Positions 35,599-43,602 of a DNA stretch of 64,000 bases are shown one piece after another. How positions within the stretch are numbered: the first letter of the stretch is position 1; every line of letters starts with the position of its first letter. The translations under genes and the position numbers were made by a program. The stretch spans positions 1 to 64,000 of the forward strand of contig NZ_JACBYW010000008.1 of assembly GCF_013408175.1 (NCBI RefSeq). Reading direction: 5' to 3'. The notes under the pieces are model-generated. The model saw only the letters and a program-made list of their open reading frames with translations, made no database searches and was not told the DNA's origin. The stretch comes from Actinopolyspora biskrensis (lineage in GTDB: Bacteria > Actinomycetota > Actinomycetes > Mycobacteriales > Pseudonocardiaceae).

Positions 35599-37038
35599 AT
35601 GTCTTCCGAAACCATCGGTTTCGCACTCCTGCTGTTGGGGGTGCTGTTGCTCGTGGCCAAGCTCGTGCGGGTGAAGTGGCGATTGGCCCAGAAGTTGTTC
35701 CTCCCCGGATCGATCATCGGCGGGGGGATCGCGCTGCTTCTGGGCCCCGATGTATTCGGCAATATCGCCGCGGCATCGGGGACCGACAGGTTCACCGAGG
35801 GCGGGCTGTTCGGCAGCGAGATCCAACAGGTCTGGTCCGCGCTGCCGGGGCTGCTCATCTCGGTGGTGTTCGCGGGGTTGTTCCTGGGAAGACGTATGCC
35901 GAAGGCCCGTGAGGCGGGGAGGCTGGCCGGCCCGCAGATCGCTTTCGGGCTGACGCTGAGCAGTGGGCAGTACGTGCTGGGGCTGCTGCTGGCCCTGCTG
36001 GTCCTGTCGCCGGTCTTCGGGCTGCCGCCGTTGACGGGGGCGTTGATCGAGATCGGTTTCGAGGGCGGTCACGGCACCGCCGGCGGTCTGGGCGGCACGT
36101 TCGAGGAGTTCGGGTTCGCCCAAGGCCAGGACCTGGCGCTGGGCATGGCCACCATCGGTCTCCTGTCCGGGATCGTCATCGGAATCGTGCTGATCAACTG
36201 GGGAGCGCGCAAAGGTCACGCCAAGGAGCTGAGTGCGGACTCCACCCCTACGGTGTCCGAACGCATGGGGCTGGTGGAGAAGGAGAACCGCCGGTCGGCG
36301 GCCACACTGACCGTGCACCCCTCGTCGATCGAGCCGCTGACGCTGCACTTCGGTTTCCTGGCGCTGGCGATCATCATCGGCCAGCTGCTGCTGTGGGGGC
36401 TGCAGGCGCTGGAGAACATGCTGTGGGTGGACACCATCGAGATCTTCGGTTATGTCCCCCTCTTCCCGCTGGCGATGCTCGGAGGCATCCTGCTCCAGTT
36501 CGTCATCAACCGCTTCGACCGGGCCCAGGTGGTCGACAGGATGATGATCGAGCGTATCCAGGGATTCGCCCTGGACATGCTGATCATCGCGGCGATGGGG
36601 ACACTGTCGCTGGAGGTCATCGCCGACAACATCGTCCCGTTCGTGCTGCTCGCCGGGTGCGGAATCGTCTGGTCGGTGGGAGCATTCCTGCTGCTGGCGC
36701 CGCGGATGCTGCCGGACTACTGGTTCGAACGCGGCGTGGGTGACTTCGGGCAGTCGATGGGTGTCACGGCCACCGGGCTGATCCTCATGCGCATCGCCGA
36801 CCCCGAGCTGCGCACCCCGGCCTACCCGGCTTTCGGGTACAAACAGCTCGTTCTGGAACCGTTCTTCGGGGGAGGACTGGTCACCGCGGCGGCGATCCCG
36901 CTGATCGTCCAGTTCGGCGCGATCCCCATGCTCGTGGTGATGACGGCGCTGCTGCTGGTGGCCCTGCTGTCCGGTCTGTTCTACTTCGGCCGCCGCGGGC
37001 AGCCCGCCCCCGCTGAAGCGGAGTCGGCGCGGGAGTAG
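35599..37038 (+). CDS. gltS: Sodium/glutamate symporter (GltS family)
   Basis: A 479-residue polytopic protein with 10-12 membrane segments. GltS repeats are visible: FLPGSIIGGGIALLLGPDVFG and, in the first half, GFEGGHGTAGGLGGTFEEFGF (the reentrant-loop motif GHGTA). The second half contains a related GVTATGLILMRIADPEL segment. It imports glutamate with Na+. The protein is longer than E. coli GltS (401 residues), mainly through a central cytoplasmic loop and the C-terminus. ATG 35599 has an AAAGGTGA site. Confidence 0.88.
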   Translation: MSSETIGFALLLLGVLLLVAKLVRVKWRLAQKLFLPGSIIGGGIALLLGPDVFGNIAAASGTDRFTEGGLFGSEIQQVWSALPGLLISVVFAGLFLGRRMPKAREAGRLAGPQIAFGLTLSSGQYVLGLLLALLVLSPVFGLPPLTGALIEIGFEGGHGTAGGLGGTFEEFGFAQGQDLALGMATIGLLSGIVIGIVLINWGARKGHAKELSADSTPTVSERMGLVEKENRRSAATLTVHPSSIEPLTLHFGFLALAIIIGQLLLWGLQALENMLWVDTIEIFGYVPLFPLAMLGGILLQFVINRFDRAQVVDRMMIERIQGFALDMLIIAAMGTLSLEVIADNIVPFVLLAGCGIVWSVGAFLLLAPRMLPDYWFERGVGDFGQSMGVTATGLILMRIADPELRTPAYPAFGYKQLVLEPFFGGGLVTAAAIPLIVQFGAIPMLVVMTALLLVALLSGLFYFGRRGQPAPAEAESARE

Positions 37039-37159
37039 TTCGGTTCCGCGGTCTGCCGGTTCGTCGGCGTGGGCCGCGTGGCCCACGCCGCGTTCCGACG
37101 TTCCCCGCGGGCTGTTCGGCGGCGTCGCGTGCGCTGGAACCGTGACCGAGACAGCGGTT

Positions 37160-37285
37160 TCAGCACACGACGTCGCACCGCAGGCCGACCACGCCGTTGC
37201 CGTTGCGGTGCTGGGTGGCCGGCCGCAGGTCGACCCGAGCGTCGTCGGGGCGTGTCGCCAGGCCACCGCCGACGAGGACCGGGCT
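37160..37285 (-). pseudogene. C-terminal remnant of a RibD_C/DHFR-type reductase
   Basis: The last about 41 codons before TGA 37160-37162 read PVLVGGGLATR ... ATQHRNGNGVVGLRCDVV, the terminal strand and NGVVGLxY ending of RibD_C-family reductases (compare ANGVVGLHF at the end of the gene at 22272-22820). The upstream part of the gene is not there. Confidence 0.4.
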
Positions 37286-37326
37286 GCCCCGAGTCGCCTG
37301 GGCGGCAGTCCTCCGTGGCGGGCGAA

Positions 37327-37491
37327 TCAGTCGTAGCCGCGCACCAGGTGGGTGTCCTCCTGCTCGTCCACGTGCCACATGGTGCTGGTGTCGTTGGAGT
37401 GGTGCCCGGTCTGGCGTGGTATCCGCCGCGTCGGCGCGGTGGTGTGCTCGACCGCCGACGGCGGGGAAGGGGTGTCGTTCTCGGGATGCAC
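37327..37491 (-). CDS. Small hypothetical protein, 54 residues
   Basis: GTG 37491 is preceded by GAGGAG at 8 bases. The product is polar and disordered-looking (ENDTPSPPSAVEHTTAP), ending in an acidic/aromatic stretch (TSTMWHVDEQEDTHLVRGYD). No family recognised. Kept because of the ribosome site and sensible codon use. Confidence 0.35.
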   Translation of the reverse strand: MHPENDTPSPPSAVEHTTAPTRRIPRQTGHHSNDTSTMWHVDEQEDTHLVRGYD

Positions 37492-37649
37492 GGCCTGCAC
37501 TCCTCACTCGTTCTCGTGAAGTGTGTATCCGGCCATGCTGCACCCGGCGGGGTTTTCCCGCACGGTGATCGCGGGTCGGACGATCCCGCTGCGGCGGAGT
37601 CGCCGCGGGACCGTCCGACCGCGAACCGTCGGTTGTCCGCGCTGCCGTC

Positions 37650-38054
37650 TCAGCCCTCGGGGAGCAGCTCGGTCAGCAGCTTCCGCACCCGCTCGTCGAT
37701 GGCGTCACGGATCGGGCGGATCTCGTCGAGCGTCTTGCCTGCCGGGTCGTCGAGCTCCCAGTCGAGGTAGCGCTTACCGGGGAAGACCGGGCACGCGTCG
37801 CCGCACCCCATGGTGATCACCACGTCGGAGGCCTCCACGGTTTCCGCGTCGAGCTTCTTGGGGAATCGCCGGGAGACGTCGACGCCCAGTTCGGCCATGG
37901 CGTCGACGACGACCGGGTTGACCTCCTCGGCCGGGGTGGATCCGGCCGAACGAACACCGACCTTCCCCGGGGCGTGGTGGTGCAGCAGCGCCGCGGCCAT
38001 CTGCGAGCGGCCCGCGTTGTGCACGCAGACGAACAGTACTTCCGGGACGGGCAC
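37650..38054 (-). CDS. arsC: Arsenate reductase, LMW-phosphatase type
   Basis: A 134-residue arsenate reductase. The nucleophile Cys10 and Arg16 form the CX5R loop (CVHNAGRS), and the redox pair Cys84/Cys88 lies in MGCGDACPVFPGKRYLDW. It reduces arsenate to arsenite with thioredoxin or, in actinobacteria, mycothiol/mycoredoxin. GTG start with GAGGAGGA upstream. It is the last gene of arsR-acr3-arsC on the minus strand, 23 bp after acr3. Confidence 0.92.
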   Translation of the reverse strand: MPVPEVLFVCVHNAGRSQMAAALLHHHAPGKVGVRSAGSTPAEEVNPVVVDAMAELGVDVSRRFPKKLDAETVEASDVVITMGCGDACPVFPGKRYLDWELDDPAGKTLDEIRPIRDAIDERVRKLLTELLPEG

Positions 38055-38077
38055 GTCGTCCTCCTCGCGGGACGTTT

Positions 38078-39175
38078 TCACGGACGCCGGACTGGCGCGG
38101 GCGCGGGGGCGAACCGTTTCCGGGCGGCCAGGCTGACGTAGACCAGCGCGACCAGGACGGGAACTTCGATCAGGGGGCCGACGACGCCGGCCAGGGCCTG
38201 CCCGCTGGTGACTCCGAAGGTGGCGATGGCCACGGCGATGGCCAGTTCGAAGTTGTTGCCTGCTGCGGTGAACGCCAGCGTGGTCGAGCGTTCGTAACCC
38301 AGTCCGATGCCTTTGCCCAGGGCGAACGAACCCGCCCACATGGCGGCGAAGTAGATCAGCAGTGGCAGCGCGATGCGGACCACGTTCCACGGGTTCGAGG
38401 TGATGGCCTCGCCCTGCAGGGCGAACAGCACGACGATGGTGAACAGCAGCCCGTACAGCGTGAACGGACCCACCCTGGGCAGGAAGCGGTTCTCGTACCA
38501 GGACCTTCCCCTGGCGCGTTCCCCGAGCCGGCGGGACAGGTACCCGGCCACCAGCGGTATGCCCAAAAAGATCAGCACCGAGCGGGCGATGGACCAGGCG
38601 GAGACGTCCAGCCCGGCGGTGTCCAGGCCGAGCCAGCCGGGCAGCACGGCCAGGTAGAACCAGCCGAGCCCGGCGAAGGCCAGCACCTGGAACACCGAGT
38701 TCAGCGCCACCAGCACCGCGGCGGCCTCGCGGTCGCCGCAGGCGAGGTCGTTCCAGACTATGACCATGGCGATGCAGCGGGCCAGGCCGACGATGATCAA
38801 CCCGGTGCGGTACTCGGGCAGGTCGGGGAGGAAGGTCCAGGCCAGGGCGAACATCACCGCCGGTCCTGCGATCCAGTTCAGCAGCAGCGAGGACACCAGC
38901 AGCCGCTTGTCCGAGGTGACGGTGTCCAGCCGGTCGTAGCGGACCTTGGCCAGCACCGGGTACATCATCACCAGCAGGCCGACGAATATCGGCAGCGAGA
39001 TCCCCGAGGTCACGTGCAGCGAGTTCAGCGCCGTGTTCAGTCCGGGCACGAACCGGCCCGCCAGCAGACCGAGGATCATGGCCGCGCCGATCCACACCGG
39101 CAGGAACCGGTCCAGCACCGACATGCGCGCCGCGACGGCCCTTTCGGCCGGTGCCGTGGTTTCCGTCGAGGTCAC
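38078..39175 (-). CDS. acr3: Arsenite efflux permease Acr3
   Basis: A 365-residue Acr3 (BASS-superfamily) arsenite permease with ten predicted helices. The conserved arsenite Cys is in GLIIVGLARCIAMVIVWNDLA, and the Glu-containing helix is TLAFTAAGNNFELAIAVAIATFG. It expels arsenite made by ArsC. The GTG start overlaps the arsR stop (GTGA), so production follows the regulator. Confidence 0.93.
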   Translation of the reverse strand: MTSTETTAPAERAVAARMSVLDRFLPVWIGAAMILGLLAGRFVPGLNTALNSLHVTSGISLPIFVGLLVMMYPVLAKVRYDRLDTVTSDKRLLVSSLLLNWIAGPAVMFALAWTFLPDLPEYRTGLIIVGLARCIAMVIVWNDLACGDREAAAVLVALNSVFQVLAFAGLGWFYLAVLPGWLGLDTAGLDVSAWSIARSVLIFLGIPLVAGYLSRRLGERARGRSWYENRFLPRVGPFTLYGLLFTIVVLFALQGEAITSNPWNVVRIALPLLIYFAAMWAGSFALGKGIGLGYERSTTLAFTAAGNNFELAIAVAIATFGVTSGQALAGVVGPLIEVPVLVALVYVSLAARKRFAPAPAPVRRP

Positions 39176-39537
39176 GCCGGCATCACCTCGCTGTCGGCGG
39201 GCAGCAGTACCTCGGACAGCACGGCCAGCATCTCGGTGCGCACCCGGTAGTAGACCCACGTGCCCCGGCGCTGCCCGTCGATGATGCCCGCTTCGCGCAG
39301 CACCTTGAGGTGATGCGAGATCGTCGGCCCCGACAGGTCGAACGCCCCTGTCAGGTCGCACACGCATGCCTCGCCGCCCGCGTGGGAGGCGATCAGGGAC
39401 AGCAGGCGCAGTCGGGCCGGTTCGCCGATGGCCTTGAACACCCGCGCCAGGTTCGTGGACTGCTGCTCGTCCAACGGTTGGCGCATCAGCGGCGAACAGC
39501 ACAGCTCCTGTTCGCCCTCCGCCTCTTGTTTCGACAT
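39172..39537 (-). CDS. arsR: ArsR-type arsenic repressor
   Basis: A 121-residue ArsR/SmtB repressor. Winged HTH: ARLRLLSLIAS ... DLTGAFDLSGPTISHHLKVLREAGIIDGQRRGTWVYYRV. Candidate metalloid ligands are Cys58 and Cys60 (ACVCDL), with a further Cys13-Cys14 pair near the N-terminus. It opens the ars operon and is divergent from arsI/cadI across a spacer with a TTGACA-TC-TGTCAA dyad. Confidence 0.92.
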   Translation of the reverse strand: MSKQEAEGEQELCCSPLMRQPLDEQQSTNLARVFKAIGEPARLRLLSLIASHAGGEACVCDLTGAFDLSGPTISHHLKVLREAGIIDGQRRGTWVYYRVRTEMLAVLSEVLLPADSEVMPA

Positions 39538-39609
39538 AACTCTATATTGACATCTGTCAAATCCGAGGGGCAAACTCGGTCGCGCTCGTTGTTTCGACAA
39601 ACATCTATA
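39526..39609. promoter_or_regulatory. ars operator region: dyad plus 21-bp imperfect direct repeat
   Basis: A perfect dyad TTGACA-TC-TGTCAA (39547-39560) lies between the divergent arsR and arsI genes. Around it, TTGTTTCGACA followed by a close match of AACTCTATA/AACATCTATA occurs twice (39526-39546 and 39589-39609), 63 bp apart; the first copy covers the arsR start. The dyad is the likely ArsR site; the role of the repeats is unclear. Confidence 0.55.
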
Positions 39610-39623
39610 CAGGAGGTCGGGAA

Positions 39624-40061
39624 ATGTCCCGCGCTCAACTGGCCCTGCGCGTCGGCGACCTGCAGGGGTCGATCGATTTCTACACCAAGCTGCTCGGGGG
39701 AGAACCGGCCAAGCTGCGCCCCGGCTACGCCAACTTCGTCGTCGACGAACCACCGCTGAAGCTCGTCCTCCTGGAAGGCGAGCCGGGGCAGGAGACCGTC
39801 ATGGACCACCTCGGAGTCGAGGTCGCCGACACCGCCACCGTGCACGCCGCCACCCGGCGGTTGTCCGAGCTCGGTCTGTTCACCGAGTCCGAGCAGGACA
39901 GCACCTGCTGCTACGCGACCCAGGACAAGGTCTGGGTCCACGGTCCTGGTCGGGAGCCCTGGGAGGTCTACACCGTCAAGAACGACTCACCGGACTTCGG
40001 CGAGTCCGCCCCGGCGGAACAGGGCGAGTGCTGTGCGAACGACCACGACGTGAAAACCTGA
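39624..40061 (+). CDS. cadI: ArsI/CadI-family VOC protein
   Basis: A 145-residue one-module VOC protein very like M. tuberculosis CadI and the ArsI C-As lyases: MSRAQLALRVGDLQGSIDFY, GYANFVVDEPPLKLVLLEG, MDHLGVEVADT (His62) and PWEVYTVKN (Glu114). The vicinal Cys pair Cys95-Cys96 (DSTCCYA) is the arsenical site of ArsI. Residue 5 is Gln, where ArsI enzymes have a metal-binding His, so C-As lyase activity is uncertain. AGGAGG precedes the ATG. It should be induced together with arsR. Confidence 0.85.
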   Translation: MSRAQLALRVGDLQGSIDFYTKLLGGEPAKLRPGYANFVVDEPPLKLVLLEGEPGQETVMDHLGVEVADTATVHAATRRLSELGLFTESEQDSTCCYATQDKVWVHGPGREPWEVYTVKNDSPDFGESAPAEQGECCANDHDVKT

Positions 40062-40242
40062 CCGCGCCGGAGCGCGTTCCCCGCCGCGCGCGGGCAGCGC
40101 CCCGCCTGTCACCCGGATATATCGGCCGCGTTTGTACGGCCACCGGAAGTTCGTGTTTCCCGGACCCCGCGACGGCTCCCTAACGTCGACGGTGCGGCCG
40201 TTGCCGGGTCGCCCGGCGGCATCGACATCGAAGGGGGAGAAC

Positions 40243-40998
40243 ATGTCCGGGAAGAAACTGCAGGACAAGGTCGTGGTGATCGGCGGTGGGGCCAAGAACC
40301 TGGGTGGGCTGCTGGCCACCGGCTTCGCCGCGGACGGGGCGAAGATCGTGGTGCACCACCACAGCGACTCCTCGGCCGACGACGCCGCCAAGACCGTCGA
40401 AGCGGTCCGCGAGGCCGGCTCGCAGGCGGTGGCGGTGCAGGGGGACCTGACCCGGGAGGCCGAGGTGCGGCAGTTGTTCGACGCCGCCGTGGACACCTTC
40501 GGCGGGGCCGACATCGCGGTGAACACCACCGGGATGGTGCTGCGCAGACCGATCCTGGAAACGACCGAGGAGGACTACGACCGCATGTTCGCCGTCAACT
40601 CCAAGGCGGCGTACTTCTTCATCCAGGAAGCCGGTCGCAGGCTCAACGACAACGGCAAGATCATCAGTTTGGGGACGTCGTTGCTGGCGGCGTTCACCGA
40701 CGGGTACTCGACCTACGCCGGAGGCAAGGCTCCGCTGGAGCACTTCACCCGCGCGGCGGCCAAGGAGTTCGCCGACAGGGGCATCTCGGTCAACACCGTG
40801 GCCCCGGGTCCGATGGACACCCCGTTCTTCTACCCGCAGGAAACACCGGAGCGGGTGGAGTTCCACAAGTCGCAGGCCCTGGGCAACCAGCTCACCCAGA
40901 TCGAGGACATCGCCCCGGTCATCGAGTTCCTGGCCACCGACGGCTGGTGGTTCACCGGACAGACCATGTTCCCCAACGGTGGCTACACCACCCGGTGA
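40243..40998 (+). CDS. Short-chain dehydrogenase/reductase
   Basis: A 251-residue SDR. The cofactor loop is VVVIGGGAKNLGGLLA, variant of TGxxxGxG; NTTG is the NNAG-like motif; the catalytic set is Ser (GTSLLAAF), Tyr (YSTYAGGKAPLEHF) and Lys in YAGGK, and VAPGPMDTPFFYP follows. NADP preference is suggested by HHHSDSS after strand 2. ATG 40243 with AGGGGGAGA upstream. A LysR gene follows by 136 bp on the same strand and may regulate it. Confidence 0.88.
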   Translation: MSGKKLQDKVVVIGGGAKNLGGLLATGFAADGAKIVVHHHSDSSADDAAKTVEAVREAGSQAVAVQGDLTREAEVRQLFDAAVDTFGGADIAVNTTGMVLRRPILETTEEDYDRMFAVNSKAAYFFIQEAGRRLNDNGKIISLGTSLLAAFTDGYSTYAGGKAPLEHFTRAAAKEFADRGISVNTVAPGPMDTPFFYPQETPERVEFHKSQALGNQLTQIEDIAPVIEFLATDGWWFTGQTMFPNGGYTTR

Positions 40999-41134
40999 GA
41001 CCGGGCAGGCGGTGCGGGCGGCCCGAAGCCCGCCGCCCGCACCGCGCGCCGGGGCCCGGCACGGTGCGAACGGGGCAGCACCCCGGCCACCGGGCCTGCC
41101 GGCAACTCGACGAGCAGCGAAAACAGGACACTAC

Positions 41135-42010
41135 ATGGCACTGGACCCGCACAAGCTCGAACACCTCGTGGCGGTCGCCGAGGTGGGCAGCTTCACCCGC
41201 GCGGCCGCGCGGCTGCACTTGTCCCAGCAGGCCCTGTCCACCTCGATCCGCGCGCTGGAACGCGAAGTCGGCGTCGACCTGCTCGACCGCGGCGGCAACA
41301 CGCTGACCGTGCTGCCCGCGGGCAACGCGCTGGTCGCCGACGCACGGGTGCTGCACGGCGTGTCCCGCTCCGCGGTGCTGCGCGCCCGCCGCATCGGACG
41401 CGGACAGCACGAAACCCTGCGCATCGGGCACACCCCCGCCGTGACCGGGGACGAGGTCACCACGTTGCTGCGCCGGGTCCACCGGGACCACCCCGACCTC
41501 AGCCCGCAGGTCAACCAGCGCTACCCGGGCGAGCTGACCGAGCAGCTGCTCGCCGGCGACCTCGATCTGGGACTGTGCCGGGCGATGACCCCCGCCCACG
41601 GTTTGACCCGCGGCACGGTGACCCACCAGCGCCTGCGGCTGGCCGTGTCCCGCGAACACCGTCTGGCCGACCGCGACAGCGTCGAGATCGGCGAGCTGGA
41701 GGACGAGTCCATCATGGTCTGGGGGCACCCCGGCCGCTCCGGCTACACCGATCTGCTCGTCGACCACTGCCGCAGGGCCGGGTTCGAACCCAGGGTGCAT
41801 CGCAATCCGATCCAGGGAACCCCGCCGGTGACCGCGGTGCTCGACACCGACTACGTCGCCTTCGTCACCGCGGTTCCCGGCTCCGCGGCCAACGGGCACG
41901 TCAGCGTGCTCGAACTGCGGCCGCCGCTGTTCGTGCCGCTGCACGCCCTCTGGTCCCGGTATGCCACCAGCCCGTCGCGGGACGCTTTCCTGGAGACGGC
42001 GATCGACTGA
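41135..42010 (+). CDS. LysR-family transcriptional regulator
   Basis: A 291-residue LysR protein with a standard N-terminal HTH (LEHLVAVAEVGSFTRAAARLHLSQQALSTSIRALEREVGVDLLDR) and an effector-binding domain (LRIGHTPAVTGDEVTTLLRR onward). The effector is unknown. ATG 41135 is used because it gives the normal LysR start; there is only a weak AGGA before it. It is downstream of, not divergent from, the SDR gene. The 200 bp that follow contain a strong hairpin. Confidence 0.88.
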   Translation: MALDPHKLEHLVAVAEVGSFTRAAARLHLSQQALSTSIRALEREVGVDLLDRGGNTLTVLPAGNALVADARVLHGVSRSAVLRARRIGRGQHETLRIGHTPAVTGDEVTTLLRRVHRDHPDLSPQVNQRYPGELTEQLLAGDLDLGLCRAMTPAHGLTRGTVTHQRLRLAVSREHRLADRDSVEIGELEDESIMVWGHPGRSGYTDLLVDHCRRAGFEPRVHRNPIQGTPPVTAVLDTDYVAFVTAVPGSAANGHVSVLELRPPLFVPLHALWSRYATSPSRDAFLETAID

Positions 42011-42154
42011 GGCACCCGCGCTCGGGAAGCGCCGCGGCGGAGCCACAGGGGGCGGTTCCGCACCGGCACGCGAGTTCGGCGCTGTACGATCCCGCCCGCA
42101 CGGTCGGCAATCACGTGGTGGAGGGGAACTCCTCCGCCTCGTGGTCTTTTCGGT

Positions 42155-42183
42155 GGTGGTTTCCCGGGGTACCGGAAACCACC
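42155..42183. repeat. 10-bp perfect stem hairpin before the broken permease
   Basis: GGTGGTTTCC (42155-42164) and GGAAACCACC (42174-42183) form a perfect stem with a 9-base loop. There is no T-run, so it could be a Rho-independent terminator of the actinobacterial I-shaped type for the LysR gene, or a leader hairpin of the permease gene 29 bp downstream. Confidence 0.5.
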
Positions 42184-42211
42184 GTGTCGTTTCCACGGGG
42201 GCGGATCTTCG

Positions 42212-42433
42212 TTGACTCCCACACCACCTGAGGGCCCGCCCGCACCGGCCCGTCGGCTGGGGACCTTCGACGCCGTGGTGCTCGGGATGGGCTCCATGCT
42301 CGGCGCCGGGGTGTTCGCCGCGTTCGGCCCGGCCGCCGCGGCGGCAGGCTCCGGGCTGCTGATCGCGCTGGCGGTGGCGGCGGTGGCGGCGGCGGTGGCC
42401 TACTGCTCTGAAAGCGGCGGAGGTACCGCCGCG
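42212..42433 (+). pseudogene. 5' fragment of an APC-type amino-acid permease
   Basis: From TTG 42212 the protein opens as an APC permease: RRLGTFDAVVLGMGSMLGAG (helix 1 with the GxG(S)M(L)GAGVF motif), followed by AAAGSGLLIALAVAAVAAAV (helix 2). After about 65 residues it runs in frame into TnpB sequence. The corresponding 3' end is at 43191-43481; the middle of the permease (over 300 residues) is gone. Confidence 0.7.
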
Positions 42434-43190
42434 ATGACCACGGTGTTGCAGGCGTACCGATTCGCGCTCGACCCGACCGAGCAGCAGCGGGCCATGTTGT
42501 CCTCCCACTGCGGTGGGGCACGGTTCGCGTTCAACTGGGGGCTGGCTCGGGTGGAGGCCGTGCTGGATCAGCGCAGCGCGGAACGGTCCTACGGTCTCGA
42601 CGAGGACCAGCTCACCCCGGCGATGAACTGGTCGGCCCACTCCCTGCGCAAGTCCTGGAACGCGGTCAAGGGCGAGGTGTCCCCGTGGTGGGCCGAGAAC
42701 TCGAAGGAAGCCTACGCCTCCGGGCTGGCCAATCTGGCTGACGCGCTGGGTAACTGGCACAAGTCCCGCATCGGCAAGCGTGCCGGGAAGCGGGTGGGGG
42801 TCCCCCGGTTCAAGTCGAAACGTGGTCGATGGTCGTTCTGCATTTCCACCGGGCAGTTCGGGCTGGTCAAGCAGGACCGGCGGCACGTCACGCTGCCCCG
42901 CATCGGGTCGGTGCGCACCCACGAGTCCACCCGCAAACTGGCCCGGCATGTGGAGCGGGGCACTGCCCGCATCCGGTCGGCCACGGTGTCGTTCCGGCGG
43001 GGCCGGTGGCACGTGTCGTTCTCCGTGGAGATCACCAAAGCTGACCCCAACCCGGCTCCCCGCGACGGACCGGTCGGTGTGGACCTCGGGGTGAAGCACC
43101 TGGCGGTGCTCTCGACCGGCGAAACCATCGACAACCCGAAACATCTCGACCGTGCGCAGCGGAAACTGCGCCGACTGCAACGCCAAGCGT
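42434..43190 (+). mobile_element. tnpB: Truncated TnpB (IS200/IS605-type) remnant
   Basis: From ATG 42434 the reading matches TnpB: VLQAYRFALDPTEQQRAMLS, FAFNWGLARVEAVLDQRSAE, SLRKSWNAVKGEVSPWWAENS, GVPRFKSKRGRWSFCI, and the first RuvC motif GVDLGVKHLAVLSTGE. The sequence stops in the following bridge helix (RKLRRLQRQASRR): the catalytic Glu, the zinc finger and the last Asp are missing, as is any TnpA. The nuclease cannot be active. It is fused in frame behind the permease start and inserted into that gene. Confidence 0.85.
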
Positions 43191-43481
43191 CCCGTCGTCG
43201 TGCTGGTGCTGCTCGTCGATCTGCGCGGCGCGATCGGATTCTCCAGCTTCGCTGTGCTGCTGTACTACACGCTGGCCAACGCCGCGGCGTTCACGCTGCC
43301 CGGGCCGCGACGGCGCGGGCAGCGCCCGCTGGCCGCGCTCGGCGGGGGAGGATGCCTGCTGCTGGCGGCCACCCTGCCCGTGCGGGCGGTGCTGGGTGGG
43401 ATCGCTCCGATGCTGTGCGGGCTGGTGTTCCGCGCCGCCGGTGCCCGGTGGCGACGCGGGCGAGGTTCCGCCCGGCGCTGA
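43191..43481 (+). pseudogene. 3' fragment of the interrupted amino-acid permease
   Basis: Just after the TnpB remnant, in a different frame, the end of an APC permease resumes: VLVLLVDLRGAIGFSSFAVL, YYTLANAAAFTLP and two further hydrophobic helices, ending at TGA 43479-43481. Helix style and the GAIGFSSF motif belong to the last third of APC permeases. Together with the 5' fragment it shows the element replaced, rather than simply split, the centre of the gene. Confidence 0.65.
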
Positions 43482-43538
43482 GCCCGCCACCGGTGGGACC
43501 TCGCGCCGGTCCGGTTCCGTGCGGGTTGACGTCGGCCC

Positions 43539-43553
43539 GGCCTCGCGGAGGCC
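43539..43553. repeat. Small perfect hairpin before lplA
   Basis: GGCCTC-GCG-GAGGCC, a 6-bp stem with a 3-base loop, 50 bp before the lipoate ligase start. It may terminate transcription from the broken permease or lie in the lplA leader. Confidence 0.35.
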
Positions 43554-43602
43554 TAGAGTTGTCAGCGGCCGATTCGAAGCCGCTACAGGTGCGAGGTGCG
43601 TC

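Noticed and set aside
42434-43190. Active OMEGA-type TnpB nuclease with guide RNA
   Set aside because: Only the first RuvC motif remains; the Glu, zinc finger and last Asp, and the 3' end where the guide RNA would lie, are missing.
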